Below, in pieces: positions 1 to 7,502 of a stretch of 64,000 nt of DNA. The translations under genes were made by a program, and so were the position numbers. A model generated the notes under the pieces. The model saw only the letters and a program-made list of their open reading frames with translations, made no database searches and was not told where the DNA came from. Numbering within the stretch: the stretch's first letter is position 1; each line of letters begins with the position of its first letter. The stretch comes from an uncultured Spartobacteria bacterium (GTDB lineage Bacteria > Verrucomicrobiota > Verrucomicrobiia > Chthoniobacterales > JAATET01), in the NCBI GenBank assembly GCA_938011325.1, contig CALLUD010000007.1:124001-188000 (forward strand), in the 5' to 3' direction.

Positions 1-1277
1 CGCGAGATATCGGGCTCGCTCGCGATGAGGTTGAGGAATTTCCGCATCGACGCGACGCCGTCGAGCATGCCTTCGTCCATGTTCACGTCGATGACCTGCG
101 CGCCGGCCTCGACCTGCTGGCGGGCGACGGCGAGGGCGGCGTCGAAATCGCCGGCGAGGATCAATTTCGCGAAACGCGGCGAACCGGTGACGTTCGTGCG
201 CTCGCCGATGTTGATGAAGGGAATCTCCGGCCGCGCGGTGAACGGCTCGAGTCCGCACAGACGCAGGGTGCGCGGACGGTCGGTGGGAATTTTACGCGGC
301 GCGTAACCTTTGACCGCTTTCGCGATTTCGCGGATGTGATCTGGCGTGGTGCCGCAGCAGCCGCCGATGATGTTCAGCCAGCCCTGCTCGGCCCATTCGC
401 GAAGTTGCGGGGCAAGCGTCTCGGGCGTTTCGGGGAAGCCTGTGGGCGAGAGCGGGTCGGGCAGTCCGGCGTTCGGATAGGTGCTGACGTAAAACGGCGC
501 CTTCGTGGCCAGTTCCTCGATGTAGGGGCGCATCTCCTTCGGGCCGAGCGCGCAGTTCAGTCCGATGGAAAGGAGCGGGAAGTGGCTGACGGAATTCAGG
601 AACGCCTCGACGGTCTGGCCGGTGAGCGTGCGGCCGCTGAGGTCGGTGATCGTGCCGCTGACCATGACGGGGAGTTCCCTCCCGGTTGCGGCGAAATAAT
701 CGGCGATCGCGAAGAGTGCCGCCTTGGCGTTGAGCGTGTCGAAGATCGTTTCGACGAGGAGGATGTCCGCTCCGGCCTCGACGAGGTTTTCGATCTGCTC
801 GCGGTAGGAGGCGACAACCTGGTCCCACGTCACGTCGCGCGCTCCCGGGTCGTTGACGTCCCGCGAAATGCTCAGCGTGCGGTTGAGCGGTCCAATGGCT
901 CCGGCGACGAAAACGCGGCGGTCGGGGAACTGCGCGGCGGCGTCCTTCGCGCACTTCACGGCGGCGCGGTTCAGTTCTGGCACGAAATCCTCCATGCCGT
1001 AGTCGGCCATTGCGATGCGCGTCGCGGAGAACGTGTTCGTCTCGATGATGTCGGCGCCGGCCTCGATATATTTCGCGTGAATCTCGCGAATGACCTCCGG
1101 CTTCGTGATGCAAAGCAAGTCGTTGTTGCCCTTCACGTCGCGCGGCCAGTCGGCGAAGCGCTCGCCGCGGTAGTCCGCCTCCTGCAGCTTGTAACGCTGC
1201 ACCATGGTGCCCATCGCGCCGTCGATGATGAGAATGCGCTGGGACAGAAGCTCGCGAAGGGCGTCAGAGGAATTCAT
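1..1277 (-). CDS. metH: Methionine synthase, B12-dependent (5' part)
   Basis: This is the N-terminal ~425 residues of cobalamin-dependent 5-methyltetrahydrofolate:homocysteine methyltransferase; the gene runs off the left edge. The ATG at 1277 opens an early DGAMGTM motif, as in MetH. The homocysteine-binding barrel shows its zinc cysteines: one in IGLNCALGP (about residue 242) and the pair in IIGGCCGTT (about residue 303). The pterin-binding domain then begins with INIGERTNVTG. The cobalamin and reactivation domains are outside the window. It lies 55 bp downstream of the antiporter gene on the same strand. That 55-bp gap is AT-rich and might hold its own promoter, but I see no riboswitch in it. 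The B12 riboswitch at about 5.2 kb lies upstream on the same strand, so co-regulation by read-through is possible but unproven. Confidence 0.96.
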   Translation of the reverse strand, partial: MNSSDALRELLSQRILIIDGAMGTMVQRYKLQEADYRGERFADWPRDVKGNNDLLCITKPEVIREIHAKYIEAGADIIETNTFSATRIAMADYGMEDFVPELNRAAVKCAKDAAAQFPDRRVFVAGAIGPLNRTLSISRDVNDPGARDVTWDQVVASYREQIENLVEAGADILLVETIFDTLNAKAALFAIADYFAATGRELPVMVSGTITDLSGRTLTGQTVEAFLNSVSHFPLLSIGLNCALGPKEMRPYIEELATKAPFYVSTYPNAGLPDPLSPTGFPETPETLAPQLREWAEQGWLNIIGGCCGTTPDHIREIAKAVKGYAPRKIPTDRPRTLRLCGLEPFTARPEIPFINIGERTNVTGSPRFAKLILAGDFDAALAVARQQVEAGAQVIDVNMDEGMLDGVASMRKFLNLIASEPDIS

Positions 1278-1332
1278 CTTAAACACAACAACGAATCACA
1301 ATATATTGATGCGTTGCGATTGCAAGGTTCGC

Positions 1333-3054
1333 TTACTCGTCGCCGAAGAGCTCGCGTCGAACGAGTTCGCGCTCCCGGTTGATGTGGTCAAAGGTGGCGC
1401 CGAGGGAACGGAGGACGAACTCGGTCATGGTGAGCGCGACCTCGCCTTCGGCGGTGACGACACGATGGGCGCCGGCGCGGTCGAGCGTGGGAGTTTCGTT
1501 GAGGTAATTGGCGCGGGCGAGAATCCGGATGTCGGGGTTGAGTTCGCGGGCGATGCGAATGGCTTCATCGACATGGTTGACGCTGGACGCCGTGAAAATG
1601 AGGGCCTCGGCCGTCTCGACTGCCGCAGAGACGAGGGTCTCGCGGCGGGAGGCTTCGCCGTAATAGGCCGGGATGCCGCTTTTGCGCAGGGAGCGCACGG
1701 TGTCGACATTCATTTCGATGATGACGGGCTGGATTCCGTTGCGGCTAAGGATGCGTTTGACGGTGCGGCCGACCGGACCATAGCCGACGACGATGGCGTG
1801 GTGTTCGAGCGCGTGGTCCGGCTCGTGAGGCTGATCGGGAAGGGGCTCGGGTGGATTGAGCCATTTATCGAGCAACGGACGGTGGCGGACCCAGCGGGAG
1901 AGTGCCGGAGTTGCCTTGTAAAGGAGCGGGTTGAGGGTGATCGAGATCACCGACGTGCTCACAAGGACGTTGAGGGCGCTTCCGGGAAGGATGTCGAGGC
2001 TGCGACCGAGCGTGGCGAGGATGAAGGAGAATTCACCGATCTGCGCGAGAGCAGCGGCCACGCCGATGGCGACATGGAAGGGATACTTCAGCAGGCGCAC
2101 CACGATGAGCGCGGCGAGGGATTTTCCAAAGATGACAACGGCCGTGATGGCGAGAATGAGCGGCCAGTCCTCGAGCAGGTGCGAGTAGTCGAACAGCATG
2201 CCGACCGATACGAAGAACAGCACGGCGAAGGCGTCGCGGAAGGGCAGCGCCTCGCTGGCGGCGCGGTTGCTGAACTCGGATTGCCCGACGACCATGCCGG
2301 CCAGGAAGGCGCCGAGCGCCATCGATGCTCCGAAGAGCTTGGCGGAGCCGACGGCGACCCCTAGCGCGAGCACGAGAATCGTGAGCATGAACAGCTCGCG
2401 GGAGCCGGTGCGGGCAACGTAGCCGAGGATTTTCGGGATGACGTAACTGCCGAGCAGGAACGTGAGCGCCACGAGGAGGGCCAGCCGCACCAGTGCAATG
2501 CCAAGCGAACTCGCGATGCTCGCGCCTTCCGTGCCATTCGCGAACGCGGGCAGCATGACGAGCGCGATGATCGTGAAGATGTCCTCGACGACGAGCCATC
2601 CGACCGCGATGTGACCCGTGCGGGTATGGAGTGCGCCGTGGTCCGACAGCACGCGCACGAGGACCACCGTGCTGGCCACGGAAATCGCGAGGCCAAAAAC
2701 GATGGACGCATTCCAGTCCCAGCCGAACGAGTGCGCAATGAGGGCGCCCAGTGTCGTGGCGGCGGCAATTTGCGCGAGGGCTCCCGGCACCGCGATGCTG
2801 CGCACTGCGAGCAATTCCTTGATGTGGAACTGCAGGCCGACGCCAAACATGAGGAGGATCACCCCGATCTCGGCCATCTGCGAGGCCAGTCCCTCGTCGG
2901 CCACGAATCCCGGGGTGTGTGGACTGACTGCGATGCCCGCCAGGAGGTAGCCGACGATGGGGGAAAGTCCGATGCGGGTCGTGATGAAACCGAAGACGAG
3001 CGCGGCGGCGAGCCCGCCCGTGAACGTCAGAATCAGGTCCAGATTGCCGTGCAT
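1333..3054 (-). CDS. CPA2-family K+/H+ antiporter with TrkA-N domain
   Basis: This is a 573-residue monovalent cation:proton antiporter of the KefB/YbaL (CPA2) type. About twelve hydrophobic segments fill roughly residues 1-390. They include family-typical stretches such as GLSPIVGYLLAGI near the N terminus and ALAQIGEFSFILA near residue 340. A cytoplasmic Rossmann nucleotide-binding domain (TrkA-N) follows, with the glycine motif VVGYGPVGRTV around residue 420. This domain normally gates the channel in response to NAD(H) or glutathione adducts. The length matches YbaL-like proteins, which end after TrkA-N. It is 69 bp downstream of the DUF6580 gene and 55 bp upstream of metH, all on one strand. 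The ion specificity (K+ or Na+) cannot be read from sequence. Confidence 0.93.
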   Translation of the reverse strand: MHGNLDLILTFTGGLAAALVFGFITTRIGLSPIVGYLLAGIAVSPHTPGFVADEGLASQMAEIGVILLMFGVGLQFHIKELLAVRSIAVPGALAQIAAATTLGALIAHSFGWDWNASIVFGLAISVASTVVLVRVLSDHGALHTRTGHIAVGWLVVEDIFTIIALVMLPAFANGTEGASIASSLGIALVRLALLVALTFLLGSYVIPKILGYVARTGSRELFMLTILVLALGVAVGSAKLFGASMALGAFLAGMVVGQSEFSNRAASEALPFRDAFAVLFFVSVGMLFDYSHLLEDWPLILAITAVVIFGKSLAALIVVRLLKYPFHVAIGVAAALAQIGEFSFILATLGRSLDILPGSALNVLVSTSVISITLNPLLYKATPALSRWVRHRPLLDKWLNPPEPLPDQPHEPDHALEHHAIVVGYGPVGRTVKRILSRNGIQPVIIEMNVDTVRSLRKSGIPAYYGEASRRETLVSAAVETAEALIFTASSVNHVDEAIRIARELNPDIRILARANYLNETPTLDRAGAHRVVTAEGEVALTMTEFVLRSLGATFDHINRERELVRRELFGDE

Positions 3055-3123
3055 CGGCGCGGAGTTTGCCGATGCACCGCAACAGGATGCGAGAAGAACT
3101 CGCGAAAAATTTTCAGGCCACGA

Positions 3124-3714
3124 CTAGGCGTGGGCCGGCCGTGCTTGCGCGGTTGCGCAGGCGCGGATCGCGGCCAGAAAGACCGCCGTGAAGAGCAGGT
3201 TGCTGACGAGGGAGTAGCCGAGGAACAGCACGGTGGGCGGGAAGCCCGGCATGCCGACCGTGAGTGCCTGGAACCACCCGGCGGGGGTCTTTGCGTAGGC
3301 GGGGTTGGCGAGCCACGAACCCGTATTGGTGACGATGTAAAAGAGGAGTGTGTTTGCGGTAACGCCTCCAAAGACGGCAGCGGTGCCCGCGTGCAGCCGA
3401 TGCAGGCTCAGGCCCGAGGCGACCGCGAGGCCGTAGCACGCGTAGCGCAGCAATTCCTCCGGTCCGAAGAGCGGCCAGCCGTAGGCGGCGTTCAGAAGGA
3501 GGTCCGTGACGATGAGCGCGGCGAGCGGCACGATCGTCGCCAGCGAACGCGGGAGCACGAGAGCTCCGCAGAGCGCGATCGCCATGACGGGCGAGAAGTT
3601 CGGCAGTTCAGGCAGGAGGGTCGCTCGGAGGAGTCGGAATCCAACCGCCAACAGGAGAAGAAAAAGGGCCAGCCACAGGGCGGGGCCGCGCGTGAGACGG
3701 GTTGTAGTGTTCAT
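3124..3714 (-). CDS. DUF6580-type membrane protein (putative transport component)
   Basis: This is a 196-residue integral membrane protein with about five or six hydrophobic segments. It opens with a short polar stretch and a membrane helix (residues 12-30), then the region LPNFSPVMAIALCGA. The N/F-SP-V motif and overall layout fit the DUF6580 family, which resembles the substrate-binding S components of ECF transporters. Its start codon overlaps the stop of the prepilin-like gene by 4 bp, implying translational coupling. The unit is led by a cobalamin riboswitch. A role in taking up a corrinoid or precursor is therefore an attractive inference, but no substrate-binding residue can be pointed to. 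Confidence 0.75.
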   Translation of the reverse strand: MNTTTRLTRGPALWLALFLLLLAVGFRLLRATLLPELPNFSPVMAIALCGALVLPRSLATIVPLAALIVTDLLLNAAYGWPLFGPEELLRYACYGLAVASGLSLHRLHAGTAAVFGGVTANTLLFYIVTNTGSWLANPAYAKTPAGWFQALTVGMPGFPPTVLFLGYSLVSNLLFTAVFLAAIRACATAQARPAHA

Positions 3715-4490
3715 TTCAGGTATTTGAAACTGCCGACCGGTGCGAACCGCCCCACATTAGCCTCGGGCATGCGGGGATCGCGAGTCGATTCTTCCATGGG
3801 TAGCAAACCGCAGGATCCATTCGCGAAGCCGACCATGGCAAGCCCGCCGTGGCGAAAGTGGACCGTTGTTTCACGGTGATCAATTCCGTAAAACTCCTCG
3901 AGCATCGGGTGGTCCGGCGAGGCGGGCGATTGGAAGGTATTGACCTGGGCGCTGGTGGCGAAAACGACGACCTGCGAAGGGTCGCTGAGTTCCCAGTAGG
4001 AGAGGGGTTGGAAACGCTTCGAGGCCACCCAGCCGCCGGCGAGTTCGACGTTGTAGGCGACGCCGATGTAACCGCAGCGGTATTTCGGCTTAAACGCCGC
4101 GCCGGTGAACGCAAAGCTCGGATCGGGCCGGATGCCGGCCGGCACGTAACCGGCGAGCGGGCTTTCGCTGGCGTCGAAGCTCCGCTTTCCTTCGCCGCGC
4201 CCCTTGCTGCCGTCGGACTCGAACCCAAACCACCAGCGCGCGCCGGTGACCTTGTTGCCGTAATTGTCCATCGTGGTGACCTTGTTCTCGCAGAAGCTCC
4301 AGAACCGATGGTCGTTGTCGGCAAGGTAGCTTGCTGCGCCCGCGGTGAGCTGGCGGATGTTGTTTGCCGAGGATGCGAGGGAGGACCGCTTGTAGACCTC
4401 CCACGCGGCGGGCGCTCCAAAGAGGATGAACAAGGCCAGCACGAAGACGCAGGCCAGCATCTCGAGCACCGTGTAACCGTCCTCACGCAT
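3711..4490 (-). CDS. Prepilin-like protein, H-X9-DG type
   Basis: This is a 259-residue protein with a type IV prepilin-like N terminus: MREDGYTVLEMLACVF, followed by a single hydrophobic helix. The Gly-Tyr junction with Glu at +5 is the hallmark of prepilin peptidase substrates. Near the C terminus, HGGLAMVGFANG fits the H-X9-DG processing-associated motif of Verrucomicrobia and Planctomycetes, with Asn replacing Asp. I chose the ATG at 4490 because the prepilin leader starts there; the open frame upstream reads out of frame through the PEP-CTERM gene. The gene overlaps that upstream gene by 8 bp and the downstream DUF6580 gene by 4 bp. Such pseudopilins usually sit on the cell surface; the cargo is unknown. 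Confidence 0.85.
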   Translation of the reverse strand: MREDGYTVLEMLACVFVLALFILFGAPAAWEVYKRSSLASSANNIRQLTAGAASYLADNDHRFWSFCENKVTTMDNYGNKVTGARWWFGFESDGSKGRGEGKRSFDASESPLAGYVPAGIRPDPSFAFTGAAFKPKYRCGYIGVAYNVELAGGWVASKRFQPLSYWELSDPSQVVVFATSAQVNTFQSPASPDHPMLEEFYGIDHRETTVHFRHGGLAMVGFANGSCGLLPMEESTRDPRMPEANVGRFAPVGSFKYLK

Positions 4491-5100
4491 GCCGTCTTCC
4501 ACGATAAAGAACGGCCACCACGCCGCCAAGGCCAAGCAGCAGCCACGTGGCGGGCTCAGGCACGGGCGCGATGGTCGGGGTGTCGCCAAAGATGCCGTAA
4601 TAAAAGCCGTCCCAGGACCCTGGCTCGAGTTCCCGATACGGGTAGGAGATGCCGGAGCCTTCGAACCACGCCCCTTCCGGAACCGGCTCCAGCGAGATGT
4701 AGCCGGCCTTGCCGCCACTCACCGATTGCACCCAATAGGGCTCGAAGTCGGGGGCCGGGGTGTTTGTGATCGTGACTCCGTTGTAGGTAACCGCCTCGAG
4801 AAAATAGTTCGGCGATCCAGGCGTGCCGTAGTTGAGGTAGGTGAAGGAAATGTCCGGGTCGGCCAGGTCGATGGCTTCGAGCATGTCGTAGGTGTCGAGC
4901 GGCTGGATCGAGCTGAACGTGTATCGAAACTCGTAAACGATCGGCGCGCCGAAATCCCCCGCCTCGATGACGAGGAATGACGAGTGGGGGCCGGAACCCA
5001 CAATGGTGGCGGCGTGAAGGGAAACGGAAGCGGCGACGGCAGTGATTGCGCTCGCGATCCAACGGATGAGAGAGGGTCTTTTCATGTTCTTTCTGGACAC
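4483..5100 (-). CDS. PEP-CTERM sorted surface protein downstream of B12 riboswitch
   Basis: This is a 205-residue secreted protein. It has an N-terminal signal peptide (about residues 1-30, basic start, hydrophobic core, cleavage after LHA) and a C-terminal PEP-CTERM tail: VPEPATWLLLGLGGV, a hydrophobic helix, then YRGRRHA. PEP-CTERM tails are processed by exosortase, placing the protein on the cell surface or in the extracellular matrix. The central 140 residues match no family I recognise. It is the first gene after the cobalamin riboswitch and overlaps the prepilin-like gene by 8 bp. A surface corrinoid-binding role is inferred from that context only. No exosortase is encoded in this window. 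Confidence 0.85.
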   Translation of the reverse strand: MSRKNMKRPSLIRWIASAITAVAASVSLHAATIVGSGPHSSFLVIEAGDFGAPIVYEFRYTFSSIQPLDTYDMLEAIDLADPDISFTYLNYGTPGSPNYFLEAVTYNGVTITNTPAPDFEPYWVQSVSGGKAGYISLEPVPEGAWFEGSGISYPYRELEPGSWDGFYYGIFGDTPTIAPVPEPATWLLLGLGGVVAVLYRGRRHA

Positions 5101-5194
5101 GGGATTGGGCTTTGCGAGAGCCAGCCTTTCTCCCGTGGCGAAAGGACTACCCCCGGCACAGACGCTTGCGCGACGTCCTTGCCCATCTCAGGGC
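5101..5194 (-). promoter_or_regulatory. Riboswitch expression platform and leader hairpins
   Basis: On the minus strand, between the aptamer core and the PEP-CTERM start, two helices can be drawn. One pairs AAGGAC with GTCCTTT and is followed by a short T run, resembling a weak intrinsic terminator. The second pairs CACGGGA with TCCCGTG and ends about 15 nt before the ATG, close to the ribosome-binding region. Their mutual exclusivity with the aptamer was not computed. Either could switch transcription or translation. Confidence 0.45.
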
Positions 5195-5335
5195 GGTGCG
5201 GTTTTCTCCTCCGGTTCGTAAATCGGACTTTTACCGTTGCGCGACAGTGGGGGAATTGCACCCCGCTTCCCTAGGCCGAAGGATTGGTCGAAAAGATCAA
5301 TGGCGGGATCACCCGCTGCCCAAAGTAAAGGCCAC
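5195..5335 (-). promoter_or_regulatory. Cobalamin riboswitch
   Basis: Read on the minus strand, positions 5275 to 5229 contain the conserved core of the cobalamin riboswitch class: GGGAAGCGGGGTGCAATTCC followed by CCCACTGTCGCGCAACGGTAA. This matches the family pattern GGGAA..GGTG-AA-TCC..ACTG..CGCAAC-GTAA. An AAAGTCCGA element follows at once. The 3' B12 box and outer P1 helix are only approximate by eye, so the limits are rough. It lies between the pterin dehydratase gene and the PEP-CTERM gene and points at the latter. Known members repress downstream genes when adenosyl- or methylcobalamin is abundant. The 3' stretch can form hairpins that could serve as the expression platform. Confidence 0.88.
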
Positions 5336-5361
5336 GGGCCCCGTGCTCGTCAAGATCGCCC

Positions 5362-5643
5362 TCAGACCAGCGCGTCGATCCGTTGAGCCAGCTCAAAGTC
5401 TTTTGCCGTCAACCCACCCTTGCTGTGGGTCGTGAGATGAAGCGTAACCTTGTTCCACCGGATGTCGACATCGGGGTGGTGGTCGGCTTCCTCGGCAAGC
5501 TCGGTGACTTCGTTCACGAACTCGACGGATTCCACGAAATTCGCGAACTGAAACGTGCGGACGATCTCCCGGTCCTCACGTCTCCAAAGCGGGACGGCTG
5601 CGAGCGCCTGCTCGATCTTTGCATCGGAAAGGCAGCTGCTCAT
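5362..5643 (-). CDS. Pterin-4a-carbinolamine dehydratase
   Basis: This is a 93-residue member of the PCD/DCoH family, which dehydrates 4a-hydroxytetrahydropterin during recycling of the aromatic-hydroxylase cofactor. The diagnostic motif is complete: EADHHPDVDIRWNKV, then THSKGGLTAKDFELA. It includes the His-His pair and the later Thr-His. The length is normal. The ATG at 5643 is preferred; a TTG nine bases upstream is also in frame. It follows cutC with a gap of about 15 bp. It ends at the 5' edge of the cobalamin riboswitch, so it belongs to the upstream transcript. No aromatic amino acid hydroxylase is visible here, so the partner is unknown. Confidence 0.93.
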   Translation of the reverse strand: MSSCLSDAKIEQALAAVPLWRREDREIVRTFQFANFVESVEFVNEVTELAEEADHHPDVDIRWNKVTLHLTTHSKGGLTAKDFELAQRIDALV

Positions 5644-5658
5644 GAAGAGCAACGTAGG

Positions 5659-6444
5659 TCATTCGCCGCCTGCGGCAACCGGGAATCTTGCGGATTCACG
5701 AACGGCGAGGATGGCCTTCCGCAGCGCGGCCTCGTCGAGTCGCGGATGGGAAAAATCCGTGCCCCGCACTCCGATGCTCACGTGGGGATTGTGAAATTGC
5801 ATGGCGCTCCGGGTTGCACACCGTGGGCCGAGGTGAAACTCACGGAGGCCGGTGAGCCGGATCAGGGGGCCGATGGAGTCGGCGCGCACGCTTCCGCAGC
5901 CAATCACGCCGATGCGTTCGCCGGCCGCCTCGCGGAGCTCGCGAAGCCGCATGGCGCCGTCCATCGCGGTCGGCGCCTGCCCGCTTGTGAGAATGCGATC
6001 GAATCCGCAGGCGATCGCCGCTTCGAGCGCTTCGAACGGATCGCGCGCCATGTCGAACGCGCGGTGAAACGTCGTGCTGGCACCGTCCGCCGCGGCGACG
6101 AGCGCGGAATTTCGCTCGATGTCCACGTCGCCGTCGTTCGTGAGACAGCCGAAGACGATTCCGGCGACGCCGAGTTTCGCGAGGGCGGCGACATCCGCGA
6201 GCATCGCGCCGAACTCCGCCGCGCTGTAGAGGAAATCCCCGCCTCGCGGCCGGACCATTGCGTGGAGGGGCACCGTTGCCCGGGCGAGCGCCTCCTGCAC
6301 GATTCCCGGGCTTGGGGTGAGCCCGCCTTCCGCGAGCGCGGCGCAAAGTTCGATGCGGTCGGCGCCCGCCGATTGTGCGACGACGACGTCGTCCACCGAG
6401 TCGACGCAGACTTCAAGCAGGGGAGGTCCCGGGGGAGCGGGCAT
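5659..6444 (-). CDS. cutC: CutC family protein
   Basis: This is a TIM-barrel protein of about 261 residues of the CutC family, historically linked to copper homeostasis. Characteristic features are LEVCVDSVDDVVVAQSAGAD near the N terminus, MVRPRGGDFLYS around residue 85, FHRAFDM around residue 150, and ILTSG near residue 175. The length agrees with the family (about 240-260). The start could be the GTG at 6447 or the adjacent ATG at 6444; I use the ATG. It is divergent from cysK and directly precedes the pterin dehydratase gene. The biochemical function of the family remains uncertain even in model species. Confidence 0.92.
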   Translation of the reverse strand: MPAPPGPPLLEVCVDSVDDVVVAQSAGADRIELCAALAEGGLTPSPGIVQEALARATVPLHAMVRPRGGDFLYSAAEFGAMLADVAALAKLGVAGIVFGCLTNDGDVDIERNSALVAAADGASTTFHRAFDMARDPFEALEAAIACGFDRILTSGQAPTAMDGAMRLRELREAAGERIGVIGCGSVRADSIGPLIRLTGLREFHLGPRCATRSAMQFHNPHVSIGVRGTDFSHPRLDEAALRKAILAVRESARFPVAAGGE

Positions 6445-6527
6445 CACGCTCCGACGCTAGAAGAAACCCTTTGCCGCGGCAAGGCGCCTTGTGTAGCCTC
6501 TCCAACTCCCGAACCACCCCGAAATTT

Positions 6528-7493
6528 ATGGGCAAACTTTACAACAACGTCGTCGAGACCATCGGTCGCACTCCGCTCGTCAAACTCAACCGGGTCACCG
6601 AAGGGCTGCCCGCGACGGTGGCCTTGAAATGTGAATTTTTCAATCCGCTCGGGAGCGTGAAGGACCGCATCGGCATGGCAATGATCGAAGACGCCGAGGC
6701 GCGGGGCATTCTCAACAAGGACACCGTGATCGTCGAACCGACCAGCGGCAACACGGGCATCGCGCTCGCCTTTGTCGCGGCGGCGAAAGGCTACAAGCTC
6801 ATCCTCACCATGCCCGAGACGATGAGTCTCGAGCGCCGGACCCTGCTCGCGATGCTTGGCGCGCAGCTCGTTCTCACGCCGGGTGCCGAGGGAATGAAGG
6901 GCGCAATCGCCAAGGCCGAGCAGCTCGTCGCCGAAACGCCGAACGCGTGGATGCCGCAGCAGTTCAACAACCCGGCGAACCCCGCGATTCATCGCAAGAC
7001 GACCGCCGAGGAAATCTGGGCCGACACGGATGGCAAGGTCGACATTCTGGTCGCCGCGGTCGGCACGGGCGGAACGATCACCGGAGTCTCCGAGGTCATC
7101 AAGAGCCGGAAGCCGGATTTCAAGGCGATCGCCGTCGAGCCGAAGGATTCCCCGGTCATCACGCAGACCCGCAACGGCGAGCCGATCAAGCCCGGTCCCC
7201 ACAAGATTCAGGGCACCGGCGCGGGTTTCGTGCCGAACAACCTGCACCTCGACCAGGTCGACGAGGTGATCACCGTGAGCAACGAGGATTCCTTTGCCAT
7301 GGCGCGCCGCCTCGCGAGGGAGGAAGGCCTGCTGGTCGGCATCAGCACGGGTGCGAATGTGCACGCGGCGATTCAGGTCGCGCAGCGTCCCGAGAACGCC
7401 GGCAAGCTTATCGTGACCGTTGGCTGCTCGACGGGTGAGCGTTACCTCAGCACTGCGCTGGCCGAGGAGGCTCGCGCGCAGGTCGGAGCCTGA
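6528..7493 (+). CDS. cysK: Cysteine synthase (O-acetylserine sulfhydrylase)
   Basis: This is a 321-residue PLP enzyme that converts O-acetylserine and sulfide to cysteine. The N terminus, NNVVETIGRTPLVKLNRV, is typical of CysK. The PLP lysine lies in NPLGSVKDRIG. The substrate loop is VEPTSGNTGIALA, the phosphate-binding glycines are GTGGTITG, and the C-terminal motif is VGCSTGERYLST. The ATG at 6528 is chosen because family homology starts there; the longer frame upstream overlaps the divergent cutC. It is followed 9 bp later by a TPR membrane protein. No cysE is seen in the window. The full set of motifs argues for an active enzyme. Confidence 0.97.
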   Translation: MGKLYNNVVETIGRTPLVKLNRVTEGLPATVALKCEFFNPLGSVKDRIGMAMIEDAEARGILNKDTVIVEPTSGNTGIALAFVAAAKGYKLILTMPETMSLERRTLLAMLGAQLVLTPGAEGMKGAIAKAEQLVAETPNAWMPQQFNNPANPAIHRKTTAEEIWADTDGKVDILVAAVGTGGTITGVSEVIKSRKPDFKAIAVEPKDSPVITQTRNGEPIKPGPHKIQGTGAGFVPNNLHLDQVDEVITVSNEDSFAMARRLAREEGLLVGISTGANVHAAIQVAQRPENAGKLIVTVGCSTGERYLSTALAEEARAQVGA

Positions 7494-7502
7494 CTTCCTC
7501 CC

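Noticed and set aside
292..1113. Long open frame on the minus strand inside metH
   Set aside because: It is Arg/His-rich and out of frame with the obvious MetH motifs; it is a shadow of a GC-rich gene.
1278..1332. SAM or SAH riboswitch upstream of metH
   Set aside because: The gap is only 55 bp and lacks any recognisable riboswitch core.
1204..2364. Plus-strand open frame opposite metH and the antiporter
   Set aside because: Composition is that of an antisense frame, and the minus strand encodes recognisable proteins across the entire stretch.
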